From positions 13,764,001-13,828,000 of the forward strand of contig CAVNZM010000002.1 in assembly GCA_963693365.1 (NCBI GenBank): a stretch of 64,000 nucleotides of DNA, read 5' to 3'. The notes under the pieces are model-generated. The model searched no databases, was not told the DNA's origin, and saw only the letters and a list, made by a program, of their open reading frames with translations. Shown one piece after another: positions 25,902 through 47,196 of the stretch. This DNA is from Amoebidium appalachense (lineage: Eukaryota; Ichthyosporea). Every line of letters starts with the position of its first letter. Within the stretch, counting starts at the first letter, position 1. Both the position numbers and the translations under genes were made by a program.

Positions 25902-26621
25902 CAAGCACAAACATACACATACACACAGGCACAGGCACACGCACCCACACACAAGGGCCACACAACAACAACAACAATAAAGAAGAGGAAAAAAAGAGGG
26001 GGAAAAAACGAAAGAAACAAAAAGGAAAGGAAGCCGGGTTTTCTGTTCAGAAAAGACAACGAACTCCGCTGCACTACACAAGAATGTCCGGCAGTCCACA
26101 CTTCTAAACAAGAACTCAAATGTACCCAGGCAGGAACGAGGAACAAAAAGAGCAGTTCATGAACATAAAAAGAAGAACTAGAACGAGAAGCTTTTGAGTA
26201 GAGGGAAAAATAACAGTTACGCCAAAGAAGGTATTCCTCCTCCCTTCCCCCTCTCCCCTACCCAAACAACACCATTTTCGTAACGTTAACAAAATGAAAA
26301 AGAGTAGTTTCGGTGGGATGTTTGTGAGCACCGTCAAGAATAACACACACCAAAAAAACCGACACGTCAAAGCAGAAAAGGTCACAAGTTTGGTAGTGAT
26401 GCGCAGAGAGAGGGTAAAGAGTCCTGACACGCATATTAGTTCAGGTGTAGAGACAAATTACTAGATTTCAAGGAAAAGTGCTGTGCAAGGGATGTGATGT
26501 ATATGAGAGCCAAGAAAGGGTGGAGAGAAGGGATGGGGGGAGGGGGGGGAAGGGGGGACTAAAAACCACCTGGCATGTTTCCTGGGTTTGCTGCCAAGCG
26601 GTCGGCGTGCCTTGCCGACAT
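16348..26621 (-). CDS. Large Q/P/G/M-rich bZIP transcription factor, four exons
   Basis: Exons: 26570-26621, 24644-24832, 21501-21655, 16348-18809; phases 1, 1, 0 agree and all introns are GT-AG. The start ATG at 26621 follows an in-frame TAG. The product is about 951 residues if two one-base breaks are allowed. Exons 1-3 (about 132 residues) are Gly/Met/Pro-rich; exon 4 holds long poly-Q (about residues 270-350), Gly-rich and Met-Gln stretches, then a bZIP domain at about residues 595-655 (17240-17425): basic region [16 protein letters not shown] with the invariant N...R pair, then a heptad zipper ending [11 protein letters not shown]. The basic region resembles the fungal CYS3/GCN4-like class more than AP-1. 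Such factors bind DNA as dimers in the nucleus; target genes cannot be inferred. The frame shifts by one base at a C7 run (18162-18168) and a G8 run (16569-16576); removing one base at each restores a continuous P/G/Q-rich reading frame. Confidence 0.85.
19016..19059. repeat. (GT)n microsatellite in bZIP intron 3
   Basis: On the gene's sense strand this is (CA)n, about 210 bases before the exon 4 acceptor. Confidence 0.9.
19499..19627 (-). mobile_element. Poly(C)-tailed retroposon, subfamily A, 5'-truncated copy
   Basis: In bZIP intron 3. On the minus strand it ends CGCATTCAAAC followed by a C run. Nearly identical over its length to the copy at 138-290. Confidence 0.75.
19648..19736 (-). 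mobile_element. Diverged partial copy of the poly(C)-tailed retroposon
   Basis: Directly next to the 19499-19627 copy and in the same orientation; shares the AGAATGCGTCATAGAGTACG end pattern. Confidence 0.5.
19742..19783. repeat. Poly(G) tract, 42 bases
   Basis: Uninterrupted G run in bZIP intron 3. Confidence 0.9.
19942..20078. repeat. Tandem duplication of a 67-bp unit that includes a poly(C) tract
   Basis: CGAAACGAGGAAGTCAAAGC and the following 19 bases appear at 19942 and again at 20009 without a change, each followed by a long C run. Confidence 0.9.
21657..21731. repeat. (GT)n microsatellite abutting a splice acceptor
   Basis: On the bZIP sense strand this is (CA)n ending in CACAG at the exon 3 acceptor (21656). 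Confidence 0.95.
22380..22432 (-). mobile_element. Short degenerate retroposon remnant
   Basis: G tract followed by GAATACGGCGCACAGCAAGA and weak similarity to the family 3' end; in bZIP intron 2, sense orientation. Confidence 0.35.
22440..22705. repeat. GA-rich microsatellite
   Basis: Interrupted GA/GGGA repeat within bZIP intron 2. Confidence 0.9.
22733..23092 (-). mobile_element. Poly(C)-tailed retroposon, subfamily B, longest copy
   Basis: About 360 bp in bZIP intron 2. Read on the minus strand it starts near CTTAGGTATCGACGGGGG and ends CGCATTCAAAA followed by a long C-rich run. Nearly identical to the copy at 37249-37620, which suggests recent spread. No ORF or tRNA-like promoter box was recognised. 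Confidence 0.85.
23105..23260. repeat. GA-rich microsatellite
   Basis: Interrupted GA repeat directly beyond the subfamily B element. Confidence 0.9.
24527..24606. repeat. (CA)n microsatellite near a splice donor
   Basis: On the bZIP sense strand this is (GT)n, beginning about 38 bases downstream of the exon 2 donor at 24643. Confidence 0.95.
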
Positions 26622-29140
26622 TCCCACCTGTTGCTACAGCCCCCGCAAGGGCACGTTTACGTTGTATCACGCAAAACACTGTGGATTCCAGTCATAAATT
26701 CGGTATTACGCAATTGGGGAGCGTAAATATACGGAAGCTCCCAACCGCAAAATTGTTCCCACAGACCTTGTTGTGGGAGTTGCGCTCAGAAGTGTCTGGT
26801 AAGTGATGCTCAGCCTCTAAGCTCAAATGTAGACCTCGATCCAAAAAAAGAGGCGCCTAAATAGGAATGTTACAGTCACAACCAACGAACTGTCAGGCTT
26901 TACTCGCAGATTGTTTGCTTGTCTGTGCATTCCCTCCGTAGACTCAACGGGAAACCAGAAGGTGGTTCCAGGAAAGATCAACCATCCGTAAGAGCAAGAA
27001 CCCTGTCATAAAACCACAGAGGAATACCCGGTCAAAAGACTACGGGGCAATTCAACCACGTTAACCACGTTAACGCTCTATAATTGTTCCGATATATAAA
27101 TTTACGCACAAGATCGAACCCGTGCTAACAACATGGAACGTGCCTTTGTGCACACAAACTAAAGCTCTTATGTAGCGAGAGAAACTGGGAAAAAGTGACG
27201 ACAAAGGCTCGGCGCCAGGGCGGCACAGCTGTGTGCGGAAAGTGCGCGAGCCATGGCCCGGAAGGGACCAAGCCGAAAAGCATATTCTGGACCCATTTTT
27301 GGAACGGTCCAGAAACAAAATCCTTCAGGTTATCTCTACCTATCTTAATTCATGAATGAGAGATTGACAAGACGTTAGACAAATTAGGAGCTAATAAAAA
27401 ACTGTAACTACAAGGGGATGGGGATGTTTCAAAAGAAATCAAAAATGGGTTTTCATGGTTTCATGGTTCTGAAGGGCTTTATAGGCAATACTTGGTAAGT
27501 TGGGAGACTTGCTCAATACAGTTACAGTACAGTAACAGTATGTACACAACATATGATGTCGACGTCGACGGATCAAAGCCCAGATTCGGAAAAAGTTATA
27601 TCTCGCCTGATCAACTCAGAAAACCTAATGATGACCTGAAGTTGGCTCACCAGTGTCAAAGGCAGGCTCTTCTAAGAGTCTCCCTAGAATATTGGACCCG
27701 TTTCTGGACTCCAGCAACCCGGTTTGTAAAGGTTTGCATAGGCTTTAGCAATGAATGATTTTTAGCCTCTGGATGGAAGTGTTAGCGGTGAGAGCACATT
27801 GTCACAACTCACAACTTGCTCCAGTTCATCTACCCGTACCTTGTGAACTTCTCTAACCTATTCAAATAAAGATACCAGAGGTGCTACATGTACACTTTCA
27901 AGTTTTTATATATATATTCAACTACTATTTTGTTATAAATCTACATAAATCACCATTTATTATCCATGGGCATTGTTTTGTTTTCCTATCCACATTTGTG
28001 GGCCAGACTATAGATTTCGCAATCTGCCCATTGCGCACTAATCAGATTTAGGCAGCTGTGAGCCGCTTTGTACCGCTACCATTTGTTAGTTGACCCGGAA
28101 TCAGTGATGTGGCCGGGTCGGGCTGCCCGAGCCTGTTTTTCGGGTCATCATGATGACATGGACACGCTGATTGGTAGAAGAGCTATTTTTGGCGCGCGCC
28201 GGGGGCCGCAGCCAAGGAACAGTGAAGCCTTGTGCTCACTGAACACAGGCTGACGGGCACAAAGCAAGCGCCCGTGCGCCATCAGTATGATCATTTCCTT
28301 TAAGAAATATGCTCATTTTTCTCTCTTGTACAACTGTTTAATAATCCTTTTGTGCTTGCGTCGTGGAATGAATCCAGCTGTACCCGAGGCCCTCACTTGT
28401 GGACTTTGTAACAACAACCAATCATCTTTTCTACAAAATACCCCGATATAGCTAAGTGATGGCTTCAAGCACGGCCGTCTCGAAAATTCTATTTTTATTT
28501 TTCTATTTTTAGTAACATCCTTACATTTTGGTAGTATCGATATCCCCTTCGCACGGCCTCAGCGCAGTGAATTAGTGTACGTCATCAAATCTAACTGGAA
28601 ATGGTGCAGATCGATAGAAACGGTAACAGTATACACCGTGTATGTACAGGGGTTTTTGTATGCAACCAGCGCCTTTCAAATTAGGTTACTTGGCTACAGC
28701 ATGAGCGAAAGAAAAACACGAAGGGGTCAGAACGCATCATCGGAGAGTGCCGTGTTAGTGCCTTGCCATCATCCTCCCAGGCTTGTGGATGTTGTTGGGG
28801 TCTTACCACTATCGGCTGTTTTTCTCCTGCTCGTCCCCCCCCCCCCCCCCCCTCCCCTCCCTCCCCCCCCCCCCCCCCCCCCCCTCCCCCCCCTCTCCCC
28901 CCACCCACCACTCCCCCCTCCCTCCCTTGATACTACATACATCTTTTCTTTTTTGAGAACACTGCGAGGCCGCCGTGACCAACTCGCTCAGTACTTGTTT
29001 GCGTATGACTTGTATGGGTGCTATAGGGCTTGCTTCTTGCCCCACCACCAACGGCATAGCCTGTGCCTAAAGTGGTTCTCTTTCCCTCACCTTCCTCCTT
29101 CTTCCTGTCTGTTATGCCTCCCGGGTTGGCTCCCCCCCCC

Positions 29141-29171
<31 letters not shown>

Positions 29172-30093
29172 ACCCACACCTACACACACACACACCCTCA
29201 TCCCCCCCCCCCCACCTGTTTCGAAACCATCGTGCTACTTACTCGCCATGGTCATGGTGAACGGTTCAAAGGCGAAGCGCCTCCCGGCAGCTTACCTCTC
29301 CTTTCTCTTAGAGCTCTACCCTCCGTCCCCTTTCCTCTGTCTAGCCTCCGCCTAGGCCTCTCTCTCTCTCTCTCTCTGTTTGTCACCTTCTGTCTCCCCC
29401 CTATCACTGCTGTGGCCCTATAGAGTCTATCCTCTTCTATCGTCCAACTCGACTCCCCCCAGCTCCATCCAGGCCAGCACCTGTTGTTTTTGACCTTGAC
29501 CACAGTGCCTTAGCCCCCCCTCCCCCCCTCTTCCCCCGGCCCCCGCCGGTGGGTACACACGATCTTAAGCTTGGTCCCGCCTTGACTTCAAGTCATCTGT
29601 CGTTCTTGAGTCTCTCTCCGGATGCCTGCTCGGGCCTTTGCCCCCCCCCCCCCCCCCCCCCCCCTTCACTCTGTGTATGTGAAGGAGCCTCCCCTTCTCC
29701 TTCTGCGAGGAGTCCAGTGCTCTCGCTCCAAGTTAGTTTGAAATACCTCCCACCCATTCTCTCTCTCCCTCCCTCCGTCTACCTTCCCTTGCTCTCCCCA
29801 CCCTCTCTCTCTTCTCTCTCTCTCCCCCCCCCCCCTCCCCCCTCCCCCCCTCCCCCCCCTCCCCCCCCCCCCCCCCCCGGAGACCGGGCGCCGCCTCACT
29901 CTCTATCCCTACCCTCTCCCATCGACCCACTTTCTCCCTCCCGCCCCATTCTTTTTCACTTTCCTTCAGCTGGCAGCTGGGGTGTCCCTGGCGCTCTTTT
30001 TTTCTCTCTCAACTAGTTTCCCCGTCATTACCTTTTAGGTCAGAAAACCGCTTTTGAAAGGCTTCTACCAAGACTCCCCCCCCTCCCCCTCCC

Positions 30094-30124
<31 letters not shown>

Positions 30125-31584
30125 ACATACACACGACACCCCCCCCCCCGCCCCCATCCACCACCACCACAACCAGAGCCACCGTTCTTAAACCCCGGTG
30201 CTCTTTCTCAACAAGCAGTGGCGGGGAGATATCGGCTCGATCGGCACATTGGCCACCATAGTTAGACTAAAGCAGTGGTTGTAAGAGGAAAGCTCCCAGA
30301 GAAACAAAGGTGTTGGTTTTCAGTAGTAGCTTACATTAAAAGTATAAGCATACATTGATGGCCCGTCTACCAAAAGTGTACCTAGATAAGTGGTTTTTGG
30401 TGTGTTTTATGTTTTGTTACCATGTGAACGTTTGTGTTGGCACGGCTACTACCAAAAAAAAAAGCGCAAGGTATATACTGCTCCGGCCGCGTCTACTAAT
30501 AAATGCAGTGAGGACTCGTGATCGTGCACCATTTCCATATGCAGAGTGGCTCACGTGTGACGATCGGCACCAAGGCCGGGTGTTCCAGAGGGCCGTGCTT
30601 CAAGCCTTTGAGCCAACATTACTTACGCAAAAGATCTAACGAGGTGTGCACGGCGCCTCGTGCACACCGTGACTCAGCCGAGCCTCAGTCTTCAATGATT
30701 CACGCTTCTATGCCGTGTGCATTGTTCGATTGATGTGTGGACGTTTGAGTTCGAAGCTATAGTCTAGCTGTGTATCAACAATAGGCAAATAGGAGCTTAG
30801 ATACTCTACTGAAGAACTTCGTGAGCAAGCTTTATCAGGATAGTCGACTTGACTCAACATTAAAGCCTCTAGTTGAACACTACTGGCAAAGCCTCTAGTT
30901 GAACACTGCCGGCTCATTCCCCCCCTCGGTCCCCCCTCCACCCCCTACATACAGGCAACAACACACACACACACACACAAACACACAGGCAGAGCCACAC
31001 ATGCATACGTGTTGAATAATCCAGGCAATATTTACTTTGTCATTCTCACACAACCGCTCACACACGTACACCAGGAAAGGCGCGCAGAGCCTCGTAGTTT
31101 CCTTAGTTGTCGGTTCTATACTTGTACCAACCAGTTCTTCTTTTATTCTTTTTGCCGAGGCAACAAGCAGGTTGGCATAGAACATAGTATTTTCCAGGCT
31201 GTTGTAAGGCGCATTTAAACACAATCATACCGGGCTGATGCTCACAAGGAAAATGACAGTGGCATGATGAGCCTGCTGTGTCACCGTGCCTGGCGTGTTC
31301 CGTGACTGCCCAACTCCACCCGCATCAACTTTTATGACGAAGCTACGTTGACATATTTCGGCATCGAAAACAAGTCAGCTTCCTATGTTTCTTTTTAACT
31401 TCTGGAAACCATCATACCCTTGTGAAATCGTACATCGTAGAAGCGTTCAAGCCCAGTCCAGGGGCTTCCTTTGTCATTATAGCCTCCTGGAAAGCATTGT
31501 TCCCCTAAGTAATTGGATGTTTTTTCCAGAGGAGCTTTCAAGCACAGTTTATTTTTGGAACCAGAACTTACTGATTCGGTGAAG
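26622..31584. other. Divergent intergenic region between bZIP and PDSS2
   Basis: Both gene starts point away from this 5 kb, so it should hold both promoters. 26.6-28.8 kb and 30.2-31.58 kb are mostly unique sequence with no exon I recognise. 28.8-30.2 kb is C/T-rich with long C tracts (28837-28910, 29641-29664, 29824-29878, 30090-30110). No copy of the poly(C)-tailed retroposon was seen here. Confidence 0.6.
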
Positions 31585-41276
<9,692 letters not shown>

Positions 41277-41897
41277 TTTGTTTTCTTCATGTTGTTTCAT
41301 TGTAGAAGGTTTATCTCCCCCCTTCAGCTTCTTTTCTTGTGAAAATTTTGGGATTTGATTTTAGATTTGTTTGGAATGTTAACTAAAGTGTTGGCTGGAA
41401 ATTTGCATGTGTTGGTGACTCTACTACGGTCCTGGGTTGTGGAATGTTTTTTAGTTTGCAATTGCACATGTACAGTTGGGTTTTCACATAGCGCATACAC
41501 ATGGCTGGTATAAAAGGATTTATAGTTATAGCAACTTCTGGGACCACACCCCTCTCTCTTATGCAGACACGACTTTAATATCTTAATGCAAAACACCAAA
41601 AGTATGCACCGCCACACACGTGGCATTATAGACACAAACAGGCATGTATACACGTACATTCATACACATCACAAACAATCATTTTTCCCGCTTATTTTCT
41701 TGAGGTTGTGCTGGTTAGACGTATATATGCGGATATAGAGTATAGTTACTATTCTGTGATGTATGTATGACGTTCTTTCATTACCTTGTGCACACTAGGC
41801 TTAGCCTAGACTGGGACATGTGATTCCATCCATACACTGTCAGATGAGATCAAGATTGTACACTTCTAGAGCTAGCTAGCCTGTGGTGTAATGGTTG

Positions 41898-41903
41898 AAT
41901 AAA
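41898..41903 (+). terminator. Poly(A) signal for PDSS2
   Basis: AATAAA about 620 bases after the stop codon, in unique sequence, followed by a TGTAATGTG (GT-rich) stretch. Confidence 0.55.
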
Positions 41904-42160
41904 TGTGTAATGTGCTTTACTAAAAACTACGCTGCTGGTCAGCTGAAAGAAAATCGGCTGTTACATTCGTACACGTATGCACATCACATACAGCCAAACC
42001 CTGGGTGATGAATAGCACATGGACATGTCGCATTCATCCCTCCCCCCCCCCCCCCCCCCCCCCCACCCCAAAAAAAAAAAAAAAAAAGAAAGAAAAAAAA
42101 AGTGTGTGTGTATATGTGTGTGTGTCACGGTGTGTCTGTGTAGAGGGGTGTGGTGGTGGT

Positions 42161-42191
<31 letters not shown>

Positions 42192-43151
42192 GGGGGAGGT
42201 GGAGGGAGGAGGGGCAGGCTTCGAATTCACCTTGTTAAGATCAAAAGCCATCTTTCTTTTGCATGCAATTGCACAATGTGAGAGACTGCATGCAGCATGG
42301 ACTCGTCAGCAGGTTTGAGTTTTGATGTGCACGTGCACAATCCTCAGTTCTTCACGTGCACCACGTTGGGCAGGGAGTATTAGTGGTTGTGGGGTGGCCT
42401 GAGTGGGTGGGTGGGTGGTGGCCATGGTAGACCAGGTGCACTGGTGGCGGTGGCGGTGGTGTGTACACACACGTGTACACGTGTGTGTGTGTGTTTGGGG
42501 GGGGGGGGGGAGGGAGGGAGGGGGAGGATTTTTTAAACGTAATTGCACGAGGTAGCCAGCTTTTGTTGCCCGACGGGGTCTTTAACAATCAATTTCTTAT
42601 TGATTTTCTGCTTTCCCCGGCGCCCCCCACCCCCCAACTCACGTTTGTGCCATGGGATGTGTGTGTGTGCGCATGTGGTTTGGGAAGAGTTTGCGCCCCC
42701 CGGGAGGGAGAGGGAGAAGGAATGAAGGGTGGGATTCTGAGGGTGCAAGGCCTGGGGAGGCCCTGAGAGAGAGAAAGAGGGGGGGGGTGATGGGGGGGGG
42801 GGGGGGGGGGGGTTAAGAGAAAGAGGAGGGGGAAGAGGGAGAGGGAGAGATTGGTAGGAGTCGACGGCCCCCGGGGGGCAAGGGGGGTGGAGGGGGGGGG
42901 GGGGGGGAGGTATATCCAAGGGCTTGTGTGCAAGAGCAGAATTCAATGGTTCATTACTACATATTTGGGTGCCAAGGCAAGGCTCCAGACCCTACCAGGC
43001 TACACAGTTATTCCACAGGTGCCCTAAAAACGGGATACCCCCCCCCCCCCCCCCCCCCCCCCTCCCCCCCCCCTCTTCCCCGCCCACCTACCCACTCACA
43101 ACCGCCCACTGTGAACCGTTGGCACTTGACACCCCCCCCCCCCTCCCCCCC

Positions 43152-43152
<1 letters not shown>

Positions 43153-43191
<39 letters not shown>
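43153..43191. repeat. Poly(C) tract, 39 bases
   Basis: Uninterrupted C run followed by a CA repeat and poly(A). Confidence 0.9.
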
Positions 43192-43437
43192 ACCACACAC
43201 ACACACACACACACACACAAAAAAAAAAATGCACACATGCTGGCTTCTCTGGCAGAGCCACTTCACACTAAGGAAATCATGCCAACCTGAAAATCTCGAT
43301 GATCTGCACAATGTGGCTTTCTATTGCACTATATTCTGCACAAATTTTGCGCAACGTTGGGGGGGGAGTGAGGAGTCAACACCATCAAATACGCATGTAC
43401 TACCCATCAGTGTTATGCAGTACACTGTAAACGGTCT

Positions 43438-44453
43438 CTAGAACACAAGCGCTGGGTCTACCTTCACAAGTTTGACTTGGTCGTTGTTGCTATAAAGGTT
43501 GACATGGACATAAAGCTGGCAGTTGGGAATGGTCATCGTGAATGTCTGGACGCCCAGTCGGGCCACCCTCATACTGAGTGTGGAGTTGTTGCGGTCTATT
43601 TTTAGGACCACACGGTCCCCTTGCTGGAACCCAGTCCACCCCTGGTCTCCTGATGTAGCGTTGCCGGCCTTGAAAATCCGAGAGCCGCAGGCCCACCCGT
43701 ATGCCCCGCCATCGCAGTAGCTTTTGTCATTTGCTGGGGCGGACATATCTAAAAGGCCCAAAAACACCCAGTTAACGTTGCCGAAAAAAATCTCCAGTTG
43801 CACGTAGCTCGTGTCTGTAGCAGGCAAAGCCGGCATGGCAATGGCGTATTTGTTCCCGGAGCTTCTAGTAGTGTTCTTAGCGGACTTGCCCCCTGATCCA
43901 ACAGCCAATCCACTCGAGGAAAAGGTAGAAAACTTGTACTTTGGTGCCAAAACCTTGGGTTCGTGCTCACTTAGGAGTGTTGTGAGACGATGCAAGTTGT
44001 AGAGATCAGCATCCTTGCGAATTCGTGCGTTTCTTCCTTCGATAGGAGTGACAGGTCCAGCTCGCCCTCTCGCAGAAAATTAAGCACATGACGAAAGGCA
44101 GTAGGGTCACGGTCCACAAACGCAGCGCCGTCTGGGCCTACTTGCTGTTCCCATCGTCCAGACACGAGGGCATCGAAGTAGCTGCCAGGTTGGCTGCGCA
44201 GTGTGGAGATGGACGTGGCGAAATATGCGCCGCCGATGTTGAGCTTGACGGGGTTAGACAGTTGGGTCTGCTGTAGTTTCATCGCTGACTCTGCCCATGC
44301 TCTCTGTTCTCCCTCAAGCTTCTCTCGTCCCACCGAGAGACCCTCTAGTAGCAGCTGGATTGACTCGGCAAGCGCCTGTGCGTTGCTCTGGACTCGGGCC
44401 TCGAGGATCACTAGGCCTTCTTCAGCCTTTTCGACGAAATGTGGCTCAGCCAT
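43438..44453 (-). CDS. KCTD-type BTB/POZ protein with C-terminal SPRY-like domain
   Basis: Intronless. Starts at ATG 44453 (MAEPHFVEKAEE) and ends at TAG 43438, about 338 residues after allowing one frame break. Residues 10-66 are helical and probably coiled coil. Residues 69-165 form a T1/KCTD BTB fold: VKLNIGGAYFATSISTLRSQ, then FDALVSGRW, DGAAFVDRDPTAFRHVLNFLR and, after the break, KDADLYNLHRLTTLL. Residues about 180-338 look like SPRY: VFLGLLD, YGWACGSRIFKAGN, FQQGDRVVLKIDRNNSTLSM, YVHVNLYSNNDQVKLV. KCTD BTB domains often act as multimeric adaptors for CUL3 ubiquitin ligases, and SPRY domains bind peptides, so a substrate adaptor is plausible but inferred. The frame breaks at a short A run (44030-44032); one extra A would join both halves through the conserved BTB helix. 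The gene is compact, unlike its intron-rich neighbours. Confidence 0.87.
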
Positions 44454-44713
44454 CTTCTTGAAACACAGTCGTGCCTTTTACGTTCGGTTTTCCAGTATCA
44501 TAGATCGAAGGCTTGACCGGGGCTCTGCTCGCTGCTCTGCTCAAGTGCACACGAAGAAACACGAACAGACTACCCCACAATGATCTGATTCGCTAAAGCA
44601 ATAGTTTAGCAAGATTGGATTGGATGATAGAACAATACCGGCGGCTAATTCGCTAAACATCATGGGCGGATCTAGGCGTTATTTGGAAATGGCGGGAAAC
44701 TTGGCACATGGAT

Positions 44714-44741
44714 GGCCATCTAGAAGTGTTTCTAGATGGCC
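44714..44741. repeat. Perfect inverted repeat, 12-bp arms
   Basis: GGCCATCTAGAA, spacer GTGT, TTCTAGATGGCC, about 260 bases upstream of the BTB-SPRY start codon. Could be a protein-binding palindrome; function unknown. Confidence 0.6.
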
Positions 44742-44951
44742 GTGATCATGACTAATTCGAGTTCTCTATTGTAAGTTCGAGTGAGCTCGAGTGAGCGAGT
44801 GCATGGGGCCTTTGAAATGAGACCATTCGCAACGCAAAGCTGAGAGAGCGCGCCACGCACGCACGTGCACGCACGCACGCACGCACACACAAAAAACCGT
44901 GGCACACACACATAAACACACACATTCACACGTGCACACACACAAACACAC

Positions 44952-45800
<849 letters not shown>

Positions 45801-46523
45801 AACGTTAAAATCTATGTTTTATCATTACCCGGAGGTCATTCCCCCTCCTCCGTCTCCCTTGGCTGATGGCTCGACTATTCGACTTGGCGAAGTCAGGTGG
45901 TTTCTTGGCTTTGAATTATAATGGCTCAGTCGAGTCAAGTCCACACGTGTAAACCCTGCGGTCAGGGACCCTGCTCTGCTTGCAATGGAGCAAACAAGCC
46001 AGCACGTGACTCCAGCGAGAACAACTCTTAAAAGTTTCTTGCCGAACAGCATATTGCTGCAGGATCCTACATGATTAATATGCTTAGCAATAGTCATAAA
46101 GAAAATGGGTTTCTATGAAGTTTTCTATGACCAGCCAAAAAAATCGGAATATGCCCCCCCCCCTCACACACACAAAGACACACACACCAAACACTGAGCA
46201 GAAACATGGATACGCGAAAAACCGTACAAATGAAACGCACCACATGCACGAGTGCCTCCCCCCTCCCCCCCCTTCTCCAACAGGATGAGTAATAATGACA
46301 GCCACGATTGTTTGGGAGTTTTCCCACGCCAACACCCAGCCCACACTTCAAGGTTAACGTACCAATTCAAGACTTCGCTTCAAACGATCACACAAAAGGT
46401 GGCACATCCACCCACACCTGCACCCCAGTCAAGAACCCCCTTTTTTTAGCCATCAGGCCAATAACTTTACTTTCGCACACGCCACGGGCGCACACTTTGC
46501 TGCGCATACTCCCGTGCATGTGT

Positions 46524-46529
46524 TTTATT
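46524..46529 (-). terminator. Poly(A) signal for COX5A
   Basis: AATAAA on the minus strand, about 42 bases after the COX5A stop codon. Confidence 0.65.
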
Positions 46530-46570
46530 CCACACGGCACACGCACCAAGCATATTCGATACGGGGACAT

Positions 46571-46972
46571 TTAGGCCAGGCCAAGGGACTCAGGGGTGTC
46601 AATGCCGTGCTTGTCAAGGGTCGGCTTCAACTGCTGCACGAGGTAGTCGTAGTCGGACTTGCTCTCCGCCTGTCAAGGATGAATGGACAACGGTTAGCAT
46701 GGTTCAGAAGATAGGTGTAGATGCGTACAAAAACCAACCAGCTGCCCAAGCACACCAAGGTACAAGTAGACAAAGCCCTTTATGTGCAAACCGCATGCAC
46801 AGCCCCCTCTTCCCATTCAGCAAAGTACAGACACGTGAGAAAGCAGGTGGGGCGGCAGAGAAGGGGGGGTGGTCAAGCGGTAGCATAGTTTGTGCCTGTG
46901 CCTGTGCAGAAAGAGTTGTATAGGTGGCTGGTGTATTCTCCCTATCTTGTTGTGTGTGTGTGTGTGTGTGTT

Positions 46973-47003
<31 letters not shown>

Positions 47004-47140
47004 GGGGGGTAGAAGCGGAACACAGTAAGAGGCACAACTAAACAGGGAGAAAAAAGATGCAAAGACAAATGAAACCATACACTCACGTACGTAACAGCAG
47101 CAACACGCGCAGTATACAACAGAAGAGGAGGAGGAGGAAG

Positions 47141-47196
<56 letters not shown>

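Larger units (their letters stand above)
41277..43437. other. PDSS2 3' UTR and convergent intergenic region
   Basis: About 650 bases of mixed-composition sequence follow the PDSS2 stop and contain a poly(A) signal. Beyond that lie a C/A tract (42041-42096), G tracts (42160-42190, 42784-42812) and C tracts (43040-43062, 43153-43191). PDSS2 and the BTB gene converge here. No further coding exon is recognised; a lone ATG with a donor-like site on the minus strand near 42251 is not enough. Confidence 0.6.

Noticed and set aside
30355-30639. Plus-strand ORF of 94 codons between bZIP and PDSS2
   Set aside because: No domain or compositional sign of coding; probably chance.
42231-42251. Possible start exon MAFDLNK with donor on the minus strand
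   Set aside because: Only seven codons, and no downstream exon in phase was found in 41300-42230.
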